DNA of 64,000 nucleotides, taken from contig CAJTWN010000001.1 of the NCBI GenBank assembly GCA_910580105.1, positions 186,001 to 250,000 on the forward strand. The letters are read 5' to 3'. Numbering within the stretch: the first letter of the stretch is position 1; each line of letters starts with the position of its first letter. This document shows, piece by piece, positions 25,964-34,295 of this stretch. The translations under genes and the position numbers were made by a program. The notes beneath the pieces were generated by a model. That model did not search any database, was not told the DNA's origin, and saw nothing but the letters and a program-made list of their open reading frames with translations. Origin of the DNA: an uncultured Clostridia bacterium (lineage in GTDB: Bacteria; Bacillota; Clostridia; Monoglobales; Monoglobaceae).

Positions 25964-26095
25964 TTATTTATCATTTGTATCCCTTTGTACGGTTTCCAAT
26001 GGCGATTCGGCAAATACAGGGACAAAAGTTTTGCCGAATAATAATGGAGAAGCACAGAGCAGGGCAATGGCAAATGGTTTTATAATTTTTTTCAT
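25964..26095 (-). CDS. small secreted peptide precursor (43 residues)
   Basis: A short frame starts at an ATG with a textbook ribosome binding site (AAAGGAG, six bases upstream). It encodes MKK followed by a hydrophobic stretch (PFAIALLCASPLLFG) and a likely signal-peptidase site around VFAES. This leaves about a dozen residues of mature peptide (PLETVQRDTNDK). A longer frame to 26170 lacks a ribosome site. It is minus-strand, upstream of murA and divergent from the CNNM transporter. No homologue is known to me, so an exported signal or a decayed larger secreted protein are both possible. Confidence 0.55.
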   Translation of the reverse strand: MKKIIKPFAIALLCASPLLFGKTFVPVFAESPLETVQRDTNDK

Positions 26096-26152
26096 CAAAT
26101 TCTCCTTTCTTTTCATTGTATTTATATTTTCTGTAACAAATCGAAATATATG

Positions 26153-26182
26153 TTGCATAAACTCTGTCACCTATGCTATAAT
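26153..26182 (+). promoter_or_regulatory. sigma-A promoter of the CNNM/CorC gene
   Basis: TTGCAT and a consensus TATAAT lie 18 bases apart, with TGC directly before the -10 (extended -10). The start codon is 45 bases downstream. Confidence 0.7.
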
Positions 26183-26226
26183 GATATAAATTTTCAATAG
26201 AATTGCATTGGAGGAATGATTTTTTT

Positions 26227-27483
26227 ATGGACAGTGGTCCCGGATTTATTATTTTTTGGCTGATTATACTGATCGGCTGTTCGGCATATTTTTCCGCAAC
26301 AGAAACGGCATTTTCTTCATTTAATAAAATACGATTGAAGAATTTATATCAGGATGGGAACAAAAAAGCTGGACTTGTTCTCCGCATGGGTGAACAGTAT
26401 GATAAAGTTCTTTCAACTATATTAATTGGAAATAATGTGGTTAATATTTTGGCATCTTCTCTTGCAACCATATTGTTTGTACAGCTTTTTGGCAATTTTG
26501 GTGTTACTGTTTCCAGTGCTGTGATGACGATATTAATCTTAATTTTTGGGGAAATTTCGCCCAAAAATTTGGCAAAGGAAGCACCGGAAAAATTTGCAAT
26601 GTTCTCATCGCCGTTGCTAAAAGTTTTGATGACCGTGCTTACACCAATCAATTTCTTGTTTACGCAGTGGAAAAAGTTTCTTTCAAAAATATTTAAAACA
26701 AGCGCGGATGAAGGAATCACGGAAAAAGAACTTTTAACCATTGTTGATGAGGCCCAAAGCGGCGGTGGAATTAATGAGGATGAAGGGGAATTAATCCGAA
26801 GCGCAATTAATTTTAATGAACTTGAGGCCGGAGATATTCTTACTCCACGGGTGGATGTATTAGCGGCAGATGAAGAGAGTACAAAAGAAGAATTATATGA
26901 AATGTTTTGTACCTCTGGATTTTCGCGGATACCCATATTTAAAGATACGATTGACCATATAGTTGGTGTTGTCCATCAAAAAGATTTTTTTATACAGTGT
27001 TATAACAAAGAAAAAGATGTCCGTGAAGTTGTAAAACCGGTTATTTTTATTTCTGAATCAATGGAAATCACCAAACTCATTAAACTGCTGCAGCAGTCAC
27101 AGTCACATATGGCTGTTGTTACCGATGAATATGGCGGAACTGCCGGGATAGTCACCCTGGAAGATATCCTTGAAGAACTTGTGGGCGAAATTTGGGACGA
27201 ATACGATGATGTTGTTTGCGATATTGAAAAGTTGACTGATAACCAGTACTTAGTTTCGGGAAGTGCAGATTTGGAAGACTTATTTGAAGAACTGGAAATA
27301 AAAGATGAGCGTATACATAATACTGTCAATGGATGGATTATGGAAATGCTTGAAAAAATGCCTGAGATAGATGATACTTTTGTATATCGTAATCTGCTGG
27401 TTCGTGTGAAAGAACTGGACGGCAGAAGAATAAAAACGGCAGAAATTCAGGTTTTACCTAAGGAAGAAGAAGAGGAAAAATAA
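26227..27483 (+). CDS. CNNM/CorC-HlyC family membrane protein (hemolysin-like, CBS domains)
   Basis: The 418-residue protein has an N-terminal DUF21 membrane domain (FIIFWLIILIGCSAYFSATE, LIGNNVVNILASSLATILF, VMTILILIFGEISPKNLAKE). Two cytoplasmic CBS domains at about 205-330 follow (DILTPRVDVL, DEYGGTAGIVTLEDILEELV), then a C-terminal CorC/HlyC domain (SGSADLEDLFEELEI). Family members are Mg2+ or cobalt exporters; the old hemolysin name is misleading. The start at 26227 is the first ATG in frame after GGAGG; the spacing of about 12 bases is long. A terminator follows at 27482-27506. Confidence 0.92.
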   Translation: MDSGPGFIIFWLIILIGCSAYFSATETAFSSFNKIRLKNLYQDGNKKAGLVLRMGEQYDKVLSTILIGNNVVNILASSLATILFVQLFGNFGVTVSSAVMTILILIFGEISPKNLAKEAPEKFAMFSSPLLKVLMTVLTPINFLFTQWKKFLSKIFKTSADEGITEKELLTIVDEAQSGGGINEDEGELIRSAINFNELEAGDILTPRVDVLAADEESTKEELYEMFCTSGFSRIPIFKDTIDHIVGVVHQKDFFIQCYNKEKDVREVVKPVIFISESMEITKLIKLLQQSQSHMAVVTDEYGGTAGIVTLEDILEELVGEIWDEYDDVVCDIEKLTDNQYLVSGSADLEDLFEELEIKDERIHNTVNGWIMEMLEKMPEIDDTFVYRNLLVRVKELDGRRIKTAEIQVLPKEEEEEK

Positions 27484-27506
27484 AAGAACCGCATTGCGGT
27501 TCTTTT
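27482..27506. terminator. intrinsic terminator after the CNNM gene
   Basis: AAAAGAACCGC / GCGGTTCTTTT, an 11-base stem with a 3-base loop, is followed by T on the plus strand and A/T-rich sequence on the minus strand. It can serve both convergent genes. Confidence 0.9.
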
Positions 27507-27528
27507 TGCTTTTTATGATATTCAATAT

Positions 27529-27882
27529 TTAATTTTTTGTTTCTTTCCCGGTTGGTTTTGGTGTTTCTAAACGGGATAAAATTTCAAATGCACGAACAGC
27601 GTCACCTGTTGTATATAAAGTTCCTTTTTCCACTGCCTTCATCGGGGCAGTTTTTCCATCCAGAAGTTTGTTGAATACACCATACATGGTTACTAAAGCG
27701 GCATTATTGTCCCGATAATCATAAGGTTCAATTATCAAGTGCCCTTCTTTTATCTGTATGTAGAATATGCCGCCGCAGTCTTTGTTGGTAAGTGTGACCT
27801 GAACAGCAAAATCCTCTATATCCGATACATCTGCATTTTTAATTTTTTCTTTTATTTTTTCGAATGCCTGTGTAAATTTCAT
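27529..27882 (-). CDS. SCP2 sterol-binding domain protein
   Basis: The 117-residue protein consists of one SCP2-like fold: FAVQVTLTNKDCGGIFYIQI, GHLIIEPYDYRDNNAALV, then the typical MYGVFNKLLDGKTAPMKAVE and GTLYTTGDAVRAFEIL. In bacteria such stand-alone domains bind hydrophobic ligands, and no enzyme activity is expected. AAGGTGG precedes the ATG. It lies downstream of feoB on the same strand with a 101-base gap, so cotranscription is possible but no functional link is evident. Confidence 0.85.
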   Translation of the reverse strand: MKFTQAFEKIKEKIKNADVSDIEDFAVQVTLTNKDCGGIFYIQIKEGHLIIEPYDYRDNNAALVTMYGVFNKLLDGKTAPMKAVEKGTLYTTGDAVRAFEILSRLETPKPTGKETKN

Positions 27883-27983
27883 ACTGGACCACCTTTCGAA
27901 TCATTGTTTTATTAATTGCCATCAGTATACTATATGCAATTTAGGCTGTCAATGAGCAATTTCCACAAATTTCCAATTTTGGG

Positions 27984-30050
27984 TTATGAAAAAATATGCC
28001 AAATGAAATTTGTAAAGCCACATGCCAGAATTGCAGTTGCTGTTGGCAATATAAATGAAAGGATGGTCCATTTTAGGCTTCGAGTCTCTTTGTGGATGGT
28101 GTATAGTGTTGTTCCGCAGGGAAAGTGAAGCAGGGAAAATAACATCATATTGATTGCAGTCAACAGATTCCAGCCATGCTGATGAAAGATTTCAATTAAA
28201 ACATTGAGATCGGCAACTTCAATCATTTTTGTTGTTGAAAGATAACACATTAAAAGGATGGGAAGTACAATTTCATTTGCAGGCAGTGCCAGGAAAAAGG
28301 CAAGCAGGATATACCCATCCAGTCCCAGCAAACGTCCGAAGGGATCTAGAAAATTACCGCAGTATTGTAAAATTGATTGTCCTCCGATGTCAGTTGCAGC
28401 AAAAAGCCAAATAATTGCACCGGCAGGTGCCGATATTGATATTGCACGTCCCAATATGGTCAATGTCCGGTCAATGAGTGAGCGGTACAGTGTTTTGATA
28501 ATTTGTGGTTTTCGGTATGGAGGAAGTTCAAGGATAAAGGCTGAACTTTTATTTTTAAAATAAAAAATATTCAATAATTTTGTAAGCAGCAGAGTTACAC
28601 CAATACCAATTAAAATTAAAGTCACAATACACAAGACAGCCAGAAAATTGTTTTCGCTGCCAAGGCCAGAACGCACAATTAAGGTTGATAATAGTATCAA
28701 AAGTCCAAAACGTCCGTTGCAAGGCATAAAGGTATTGGTTAATATTGCAGTCAGCCGCTGAGAGGTAGAGGAAATAATGCGGCATCCCGTGACCCCGACT
28801 GCGTTACAACCCAAACCCATACACATAGTTAAAGCATTTTTGCCGCAGGAACCGGCTTTTTTAAAATATTTATCCAAGTTAAATGCAATCCGCGGAAGAT
28901 AGCCCAAATCTTCCAGCAGTGTGAAAAGAGGGAAGAAAATGGCCATAGGTGGAAGCATGACAGAAATAACCCAAGTCAGTGTGGCATAAACCCCATCGGT
29001 CAGCAGAGAAGACAAATAGTCCGGCAAACGTAAAAAAGTCAGCAATGTGACAAAATAAGGGCGCAGCCATGTGAAAAATTTACTCAGGTATTCCGAGGGG
29101 ACGTTGGCGGCGGAAATGGTAATCCACAGAATCAGTCCCAAAAAGGCAAGCATGATGGGAATTCCCCAAATTTTTGAAGTTAGGATTTTATCAACCTTTC
29201 TCTGGCGCTGCTGCTCCGTTGTTGTAAATTTCCGGACAGATGCTTTGGCAGCGCTATCTGCGAGGGAGCGCCAAGTGTCCATGTATAAGTCCTGCATTTT
29301 TATTGGAGTTATTCCTTCCTGAAGCAATTTAATTTTTTCTTCCCGAGCCTGATCATAAAGAATAGAAATCTCTTTTTCTGTATAATTTGCGGCAATTAAA
29401 AGTTGTTTAGCAAGCTCAGGATTTAAAACCAGTTTTTGTGCAATGAAATCCGGTTTATGAATTGGCCGGTTTAAAGATGTAATGTTATGAATAATCGGAA
29501 AGAGCCCATTTCTTATTTTTTCCGGATATGTAATCTTTTTAATATCCGGCTTTTGGTGGATATTTTTGATAAGAAATTCCTTCATGTTTTCAATATTTCG
29601 TTTTTTTCGTGCAGACATGGCAATGACAGGGATGCCAAGCTGAATTTCCAGCTGTTCCGTATTGATACAAATCCCCTTTTTTTCAGCCTCGTCCATAAGA
29701 TTGACACATAATACCACATGATTGGCAGCTTCCATAACTTGAAATAACAGAAGAAGATTGCGATTAAGACAGGTGGCATCTGCAATAACAACGGTTAAAG
29801 CATCAGGATTTTGATATAGGGTTTGAATCGTTACCTCCTCTTCAGGAGAGTTGGAAATTAAAGCATAAGTCCCAGGGGTATCTGCAAGGGTGAAGGTTTG
29901 TTTTTTGTGCCGCATTATACCGGAAGCTGTGGCAACCGTTTTGCCTGTCCAGTTTCCGGTATGTTGTTTCAGGCCGGTCAGTGCATTGAAGATTGTACTT
30001 TTACCTACGTTGGGATTACCAACGAGAAGTATATCTGCTTTTTCATACAT
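27984..30050 (-). CDS. feoB: ferrous iron transport protein B
   Basis: The 688-residue Fe2+ transporter has an N-terminal G domain with G1 GNPNVGKSTIFNALTG, G3 DTPGTYAL and G4 NLMDEAEK. A helical GDI region follows, then about eight membrane segments with the conserved gate motifs, visible as GSCGKNALTMCMGLGCNAVG and TFMPCNGRFGLLIL. Cysteines in these motifs are those proposed to handle Fe2+. It imports Fe(II), the available form under anoxia. Its ATG overlaps the feoA stop by eight bases. No feoC is seen. Confidence 0.97.
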   Translation of the reverse strand: MYEKADILLVGNPNVGKSTIFNALTGLKQHTGNWTGKTVATASGIMRHKKQTFTLADTPGTYALISNSPEEEVTIQTLYQNPDALTVVIADATCLNRNLLLLFQVMEAANHVVLCVNLMDEAEKKGICINTEQLEIQLGIPVIAMSARKKRNIENMKEFLIKNIHQKPDIKKITYPEKIRNGLFPIIHNITSLNRPIHKPDFIAQKLVLNPELAKQLLIAANYTEKEISILYDQAREEKIKLLQEGITPIKMQDLYMDTWRSLADSAAKASVRKFTTTEQQRQRKVDKILTSKIWGIPIMLAFLGLILWITISAANVPSEYLSKFFTWLRPYFVTLLTFLRLPDYLSSLLTDGVYATLTWVISVMLPPMAIFFPLFTLLEDLGYLPRIAFNLDKYFKKAGSCGKNALTMCMGLGCNAVGVTGCRIISSTSQRLTAILTNTFMPCNGRFGLLILLSTLIVRSGLGSENNFLAVLCIVTLILIGIGVTLLLTKLLNIFYFKNKSSAFILELPPYRKPQIIKTLYRSLIDRTLTILGRAISISAPAGAIIWLFAATDIGGQSILQYCGNFLDPFGRLLGLDGYILLAFFLALPANEIVLPILLMCYLSTTKMIEVADLNVLIEIFHQHGWNLLTAINMMLFSLLHFPCGTTLYTIHKETRSLKWTILSFILPTATAILACGFTNFIWHIFS

Positions 30051-30306
30051 TCTTACTGCCTCCTGTAGGTATAATCTGAATCATTGCAGCGTCTTCTTGT
30101 CTGAGCGCTATATAAGTATCTAAAATTTCATATGCGGTCGGGTCGCCGCCCGGACTCCTAAATACGGGGCATATGGAACTTCCATGAAAAAAACCGAGAT
30201 CCATCAGTCTGCGCCGGTTCGAAACGTTTTCCGGAATTGAATCTATAAAAGCTCTGGCGTTCAGCGGAAGTGTGTCCAGAGTATATATTTTACGCATTAA
30301 AAACAC
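30043..30306 (-). CDS. feoA: ferrous iron transport protein A
   Basis: The 87-residue SH3-like protein assists FeoB. It reads TLDTLPLNARAFIDSIPENV, RRLMDLGFFHGSSICPVFRS and YEILDTYIALRQEDAAMIQI, the normal FeoA pattern including LxDLGF. AAAGGAG lies upstream of the start. A -10 (TATAAT on the minus strand) lies about 37 bases before the start, but its -35 partner is weak (19-base spacer). It is the first gene of the feoAB operon, divergent from the MazG-like gene. No clear Fur box overlaps the promoter. Confidence 0.93.
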   Translation of the reverse strand: MFLMRKIYTLDTLPLNARAFIDSIPENVSNRRRLMDLGFFHGSSICPVFRSPGGDPTAYEILDTYIALRQEDAAMIQIIPTGGSKNV

Positions 30307-30388
30307 TCCTTTTGTTGGTTCTTGTTTTATTATATGTGCGGACAGGAAATGAGTCCCAAGGAAAAAGGAAAAAATATTTGTAAAACAG

Positions 30389-30417
30389 TTGAAAATCCTT
30401 TTGCTTTTTGGTACAAT
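30389..30417 (+). promoter_or_regulatory. sigma-A promoter of the MazG-like/yybS/gdpP operon
   Basis: TTGAAA and TACAAT are 17 bases apart, 44 bases before the ATG at 30462, in the gap to the divergent feoA gene. Confidence 0.65.
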
Positions 30418-30461
30418 AAGATAATATAAAATGCAGGTATTCTATACAAAGGATGATAATC

Positions 30462-30791
30462 ATGGAAATTAATATAGCGGAAAATATAAAAACAGTTGAA
30501 CTTTTGAAGGTGGAAATCTTGCAGAAAGTAACAGATTTGTTTGGAGATATATCTGCAGAAGCAGACGGTGAAACCTATGCCCGCATTGCCGATGATGCTG
30601 CTAATTTAATCAATTTGATTTATATCATTGCTTCAAGGCTGGGTGTTTCCTATGAAGATATTGAAGACCGAATCAGGGAAAAACTTGCAGATGGTGTGCG
30701 TGAACAGCACATTATTGAGAGAAAATTCGGAGATTTAAGCAAACTTCTTGCGGTGTTAGGAGAGGGGCCAATCGGATATGAAAAATATTAA
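30462..30791 (+). CDS. MazG-like family protein
   Basis: The 109-residue all-helical protein resembles the small MazG-like proteins of Clostridia, related to nucleotide pyrophosphohydrolases (NIAENIKTVELLKVEILQKV, ADDAANLINLIYIIASRLGV, DIEDRIREKLADG). The full set of acidic metal ligands of true MazG is not obvious, so enzyme activity is uncertain. The ATG at 30462 has AAAGGA eight bases upstream; the upstream ATG at 30453 touches that site. It overlaps the next gene by 14 bases, so it is tightly coupled to the yybS-gdpP-rplI-dnaB run. Confidence 0.7.
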   Translation: MEINIAENIKTVELLKVEILQKVTDLFGDISAEADGETYARIADDAANLINLIYIIASRLGVSYEDIEDRIREKLADGVREQHIIERKFGDLSKLLAVLGEGPIGYEKY

Positions 30792-31785
30792 AGCCAGTGC
30801 AGTTGCAGAAGGTGCAGTAATTGCCGCTTTAACGGTTTTATTACTTGTTTTGGCGTTATACCTTCCGTTATTTTCAATTTTTTCGCTCTTTTTTGCAGGA
30901 ATACCAATTGCTTATCTTACCATAAAGCATCCCCCTGGGATTGCTGTGCTTTCTGCGCTGGCAGCCCTTTTGGTTCTGTTTATTATCACAGGAAATATAG
31001 TTTCTGTAATTATGATGGGTGTTGTTCAGTTGCTGCCCGGATTGGTCCTTGGGTTCTGTTTTTTGAAAAATACGTCTTTTTATAAGACGCTGGGTTTTGT
31101 ATCCATCTCTGTTGCTGCCGGTATGCTTTTGGACTTATTGATTATCAATTTTTCTGCCGGCGGGCATGGTATAGAGGATATGATAAACTCTATTCTGCAA
31201 AGTATTGAACAGATGCTTGTCAGTTTTGCAGATAAAATGCAGGCAATGAATGCAGATACCGGTCAGGATTTACACAGTGCTGTCAAAGATTTGGTCAGTA
31301 TTGCTGAAACAATGATAAGGACATTTATCCCAACATTTGTAATAATTGTATCCATGTGTACCGGCTATATCATCTATATGGCATCAGTTTTTATTTTGCA
31401 TCGGGTTGACCGCAATTTTAAAATAGATTATGTACCTTTTTCCAATCTTAAAGCGCCAAAGTCGATGTGTTATACAGTTATTCTTTTGTTTTTGGTTGTC
31501 ACTTTTACAAGCAGTGAAGATGTACTGACTGCTGCACTTAGCAACATGGTTGTGATTATGTACTTTTTTATTGGTGTTTGCGGCCTTTCTTTTCTGGATG
31601 CAAAACTGAAGAATAAAATATCCTCCGGTTATTTGCGTTTTGCCATTTATGCCGGGATTTTCCTATTTGGATATTTCTTCATATCTTTTATTGGAAATGT
31701 TTTAATTTTGATTGGTCTGGCAGATGGTGTTATGGATTTCCGGCATATAAAAAAGCGAGGTGAAGGTCATGTCGATGGCAAATAA
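30778..31785 (+). CDS. YybS-like (DUF2232) integral membrane protein
   Basis: This 335-residue polytopic membrane protein has about eight hydrophobic segments (ALTVLLLVLALYLPLFSIFS, AVLSALAALLVLFIITG, FVIIVSMCTGYIIYMASVFI, CYTVILLFLVVTF). It fits the DUF2232/YybS family found next to gdpP and rplI across Bacillota. The function is unknown; it looks somewhat like ECF-type substrate-binding components. It starts inside the MazG-like gene and its end overlaps gdpP by 17 bases, so the three genes are translationally linked. Confidence 0.85.
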   Translation: MKNIKASAVAEGAVIAALTVLLLVLALYLPLFSIFSLFFAGIPIAYLTIKHPPGIAVLSALAALLVLFIITGNIVSVIMMGVVQLLPGLVLGFCFLKNTSFYKTLGFVSISVAAGMLLDLLIINFSAGGHGIEDMINSILQSIEQMLVSFADKMQAMNADTGQDLHSAVKDLVSIAETMIRTFIPTFVIIVSMCTGYIIYMASVFILHRVDRNFKIDYVPFSNLKAPKSMCYTVILLFLVVTFTSSEDVLTAALSNMVVIMYFFIGVCGLSFLDAKLKNKISSGYLRFAIYAGIFLFGYFFISFIGNVLILIGLADGVMDFRHIKKRGEGHVDGK

Positions 31786-33799
31786 AGATGTGACGAAGCA
31801 TGAGTTTCGGATTGCGGCCAGAAATTATGTGATCTTTAGTTGTATTTTAATTTTATGTGGAGTTTTGACCATTATTGCTGCATATATGTGGGAGATTCAT
31901 TGTTTTTGGCTTGGCCTTTGTGAAATTGTTGTTGGCTTTTTTATTTTAGCGGCAGGCCTGTACAGCATCCGGGAACGGAAATTTAAGTTTTTGGAATATT
32001 TAAATCAATTCTCGTTTTGTTTGGAAAACACAACCAAAACAGCTGTATTGAATTTTCCTCAGGCAATGGTTGTGACTTCGGTTGACGGAGCGATATTGTG
32101 GTACAATTCCGTTTTTTCAAAAATGGTTGGAAGAGAAAATTTATATGATGAATATCTTCAGGATTGTATTAAAAATTTTCAAATTTCCCGATTTGTTGAG
32201 GATGAAGAACCAACGCCGGAAGACATTGTTTATAAAGATAAAGTGTATACGGTAACGGGTAACACCGTAAGAACAAATGAAAATGGATATATGGGTTCTC
32301 TTGTCTGTTTTTATTTTATAGATAAATCAGAAATTATCCGGCAGAAACAGATGTTTGATGAAAAACGGCCGGTGGTTTGTTCGTTGATTATGGATAATTA
32401 TGATGAAGTTGTGAAAAGTACGCCCAGCGCCAACCATGGTGCCCTTCTCGGAGACATTGAGCGTTGCATTTATGCCTGGGTTGGAAGCGGTTCTGGAATT
32501 TCCCGTCGTTTTGAAAGAGATAAATTTATTATTGTCTTTGAAAATGCTGAATTTGAAAAATTAATGGCCAATAAGTTTACCATTTTATCAGAGGTGAAAA
32601 AAATTGACTGGGAAAACAAAATCCCGGTTACTGTCAGCCTTGGAATAGGGCGCGGCGGGGAGGATATAAAAGAATGTGATAAAATGGCCCGCGCTGCGCT
32701 GGAAATGGCGCTGGGACGCGGTGGCGACCAGGCAGTCGTAAAGACACCCAATGGCTTAACATTTTATGGTGCAAAGAGTCGAGAGGTAGAAAAGAGTACG
32801 CGTGTAAAGGCCCGTGTCATGGCACATGCTCTGCGTGAGCTTGTGGATCAGTCTTCTGAAGTTATCATAATGGGACATCGTTTTGGCGATATGGATAGTT
32901 TTGGTGCCTCTATTGGGATGCTGCGGGCGATTCTGGACCGGGGAAAAGAGGCGTATATTGCAGTTGATAAATCCAAACACAATGCGGTCAATATTATTCA
33001 AATGTTTACAGGAGACGAGAATTACAGCAACCGCATTTTGTCCGGTGAGCGGACACAGAATGTGATTGGAGACAATACCCTACTCATTGTTGTGGATACA
33101 CACCGTCCGTCGATGGTGGAATTTCCAAAGTTATTAAAACAGGTTAATGCAACTGTATTGATTGATCATCATAGAAGGAATGAAGATTTTATCGAAAACG
33201 CAGTTTTAACTTATCATGAGCCCTATGCTTCCTCTGCAAGTGAGATGGTGACTGAGCTTTTGCAGTATATGCGGGATGGACAGCGGTTGTCTGTGAAGGA
33301 AGCGGAGGCTTTGTACTGCGGAATCTATATGGATACAAAAGGGTTTACATTTAAAACAGGTGTGCGTACCTTTGATGCCGCTTCCTTTTTGCGTAAGATG
33401 GGTGTTGACCCGGTAAATATCCGCAGATTATTTCGAAATGACATTGGTTTTTATATTCAAAAATCAAAAATTATCAGCCATGCACAAGTATATCATGGCA
33501 TCGTTGCCATCGCAATTTGTGAAGGCATAGGGAGAGATGCTCAGGTAGTAGTAGCCCAGGCCGCGGATGATCTGCTGAATATTGCGGGAATTGAAGCCTC
33601 TTTTGTTTTGGCAAAAGTCGGAAACCGAATTATGATTAGCGGAAGGTCACTGGATTCAATCAATGTGCAGGTGATTCTGGAAAAGCTTGGCGGCGGCGGA
33701 CATATTACCATTGCAGGCGCCCAGCTTGAAAATCATAGTTTGACGGTTGCAGAAGCAAAGTTAAAAGAAGCGATTGATGAAGTAATGAGTGAAAAATAG
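31769..33799 (+). CDS. gdpP: c-di-AMP phosphodiesterase GdpP-type (PAS, degenerate GGDEF, DHH-DHHA1)
   Basis: The 676-residue membrane enzyme hydrolyses cyclic di-AMP. Two N-terminal membrane segments (YVIFSCILILCGVLTIIAAY, GLCEIVVGFFILAAGLYSI) precede a PAS-like region (MVVTSVDGAILWYNSVFSKM) and a degenerate GGDEF domain (TVSLGIGRGGEDIKECDKMA, without GGDEF). The DHH domain has FGDMDSFGASIG, VVDTHRPSMVE and DHHRRNEDF, and DHHA1 ends in GGGGHITIAGAQLE. The start at 31769 has GAGGTG upstream. It lies between yybS and rplI, the same order as the yybS-yybT-rplI region of Bacillus. Confidence 0.96.
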   Translation: MSMANKDVTKHEFRIAARNYVIFSCILILCGVLTIIAAYMWEIHCFWLGLCEIVVGFFILAAGLYSIRERKFKFLEYLNQFSFCLENTTKTAVLNFPQAMVVTSVDGAILWYNSVFSKMVGRENLYDEYLQDCIKNFQISRFVEDEEPTPEDIVYKDKVYTVTGNTVRTNENGYMGSLVCFYFIDKSEIIRQKQMFDEKRPVVCSLIMDNYDEVVKSTPSANHGALLGDIERCIYAWVGSGSGISRRFERDKFIIVFENAEFEKLMANKFTILSEVKKIDWENKIPVTVSLGIGRGGEDIKECDKMARAALEMALGRGGDQAVVKTPNGLTFYGAKSREVEKSTRVKARVMAHALRELVDQSSEVIIMGHRFGDMDSFGASIGMLRAILDRGKEAYIAVDKSKHNAVNIIQMFTGDENYSNRILSGERTQNVIGDNTLLIVVDTHRPSMVEFPKLLKQVNATVLIDHHRRNEDFIENAVLTYHEPYASSASEMVTELLQYMRDGQRLSVKEAEALYCGIYMDTKGFTFKTGVRTFDAASFLRKMGVDPVNIRRLFRNDIGFYIQKSKIISHAQVYHGIVAIAICEGIGRDAQVVVAQAADDLLNIAGIEASFVLAKVGNRIMISGRSLDSINVQVILEKLGGGGHITIAGAQLENHSLTVAEAKLKEAIDEVMSEK

Positions 33800-33823
33800 A
33801 GACAGAAAAGGAGACGAAATACT

Positions 33824-34270
33824 ATGAAAGTAATCCTGACACAGGATGTAAAATCACAAGGAAAAAAAGGCGACTTGATTAATGTAAGCGATGGATATGC
33901 AAATAACTTCCTTCTTCCAAAGGGATTGGCGAAACTTGCAACGAAACAGGCAATCAATGAACTGGAAGGGAAAAAGGGCGCCGAACAGTATAAGAAAAAT
34001 CAAGAAGAACAGAAGGCAAAAAACATTGCAGAACGCATGAAGGAAATGAATGTCAAACTATCGGCAAAAGCTGGTAAAGAAGGGAAATTATTTGGTTCAA
34101 TAACATCCAAAGATGTAGCAAAAGCATTGAAGGAACAGTATAATATTGAAGTTGACAAACGAAAGATTGATCTGCCGGACGGGATTAAAACCTGTGGTAT
34201 TCGTGATGTGAATGTAAGTTTATATGCAGGGGTTACGGGAACATTTAAAGTGACGGTAACAGAAGCATAA
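33824..34270 (+). CDS. rplI: 50S ribosomal protein L9
   Basis: The 148-residue protein starts MKVILTQDVKSQGKKGDLIN and continues VSDGYANNFLLPKGLAKLAT, the L9 N-domain signature that binds 23S rRNA. A long helix (EEQKAKNIAERMKEMN) connects to the C-domain (GKEGKLFGSITSKDVAKAL). It stabilises the L1 stalk base and influences frame maintenance. AAAGGAG precedes the start, 24 bases after gdpP, with dnaB 26 bases downstream. Confidence 0.98.
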   Translation: MKVILTQDVKSQGKKGDLINVSDGYANNFLLPKGLAKLATKQAINELEGKKGAEQYKKNQEEQKAKNIAERMKEMNVKLSAKAGKEGKLFGSITSKDVAKALKEQYNIEVDKRKIDLPDGIKTCGIRDVNVSLYAGVTGTFKVTVTEA

Positions 34271-34295
34271 TTTTCCGATTGGAGATAATAAAAAT

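Noticed and set aside
30451..30464. Fur-box-like GATGATAATCATGG near the feoA divergent region
   Set aside because: Only half of the palindromic consensus is present and it lies at the start of the MazG-like gene, about 150 bases from the feoA start, not at the feoA promoter.
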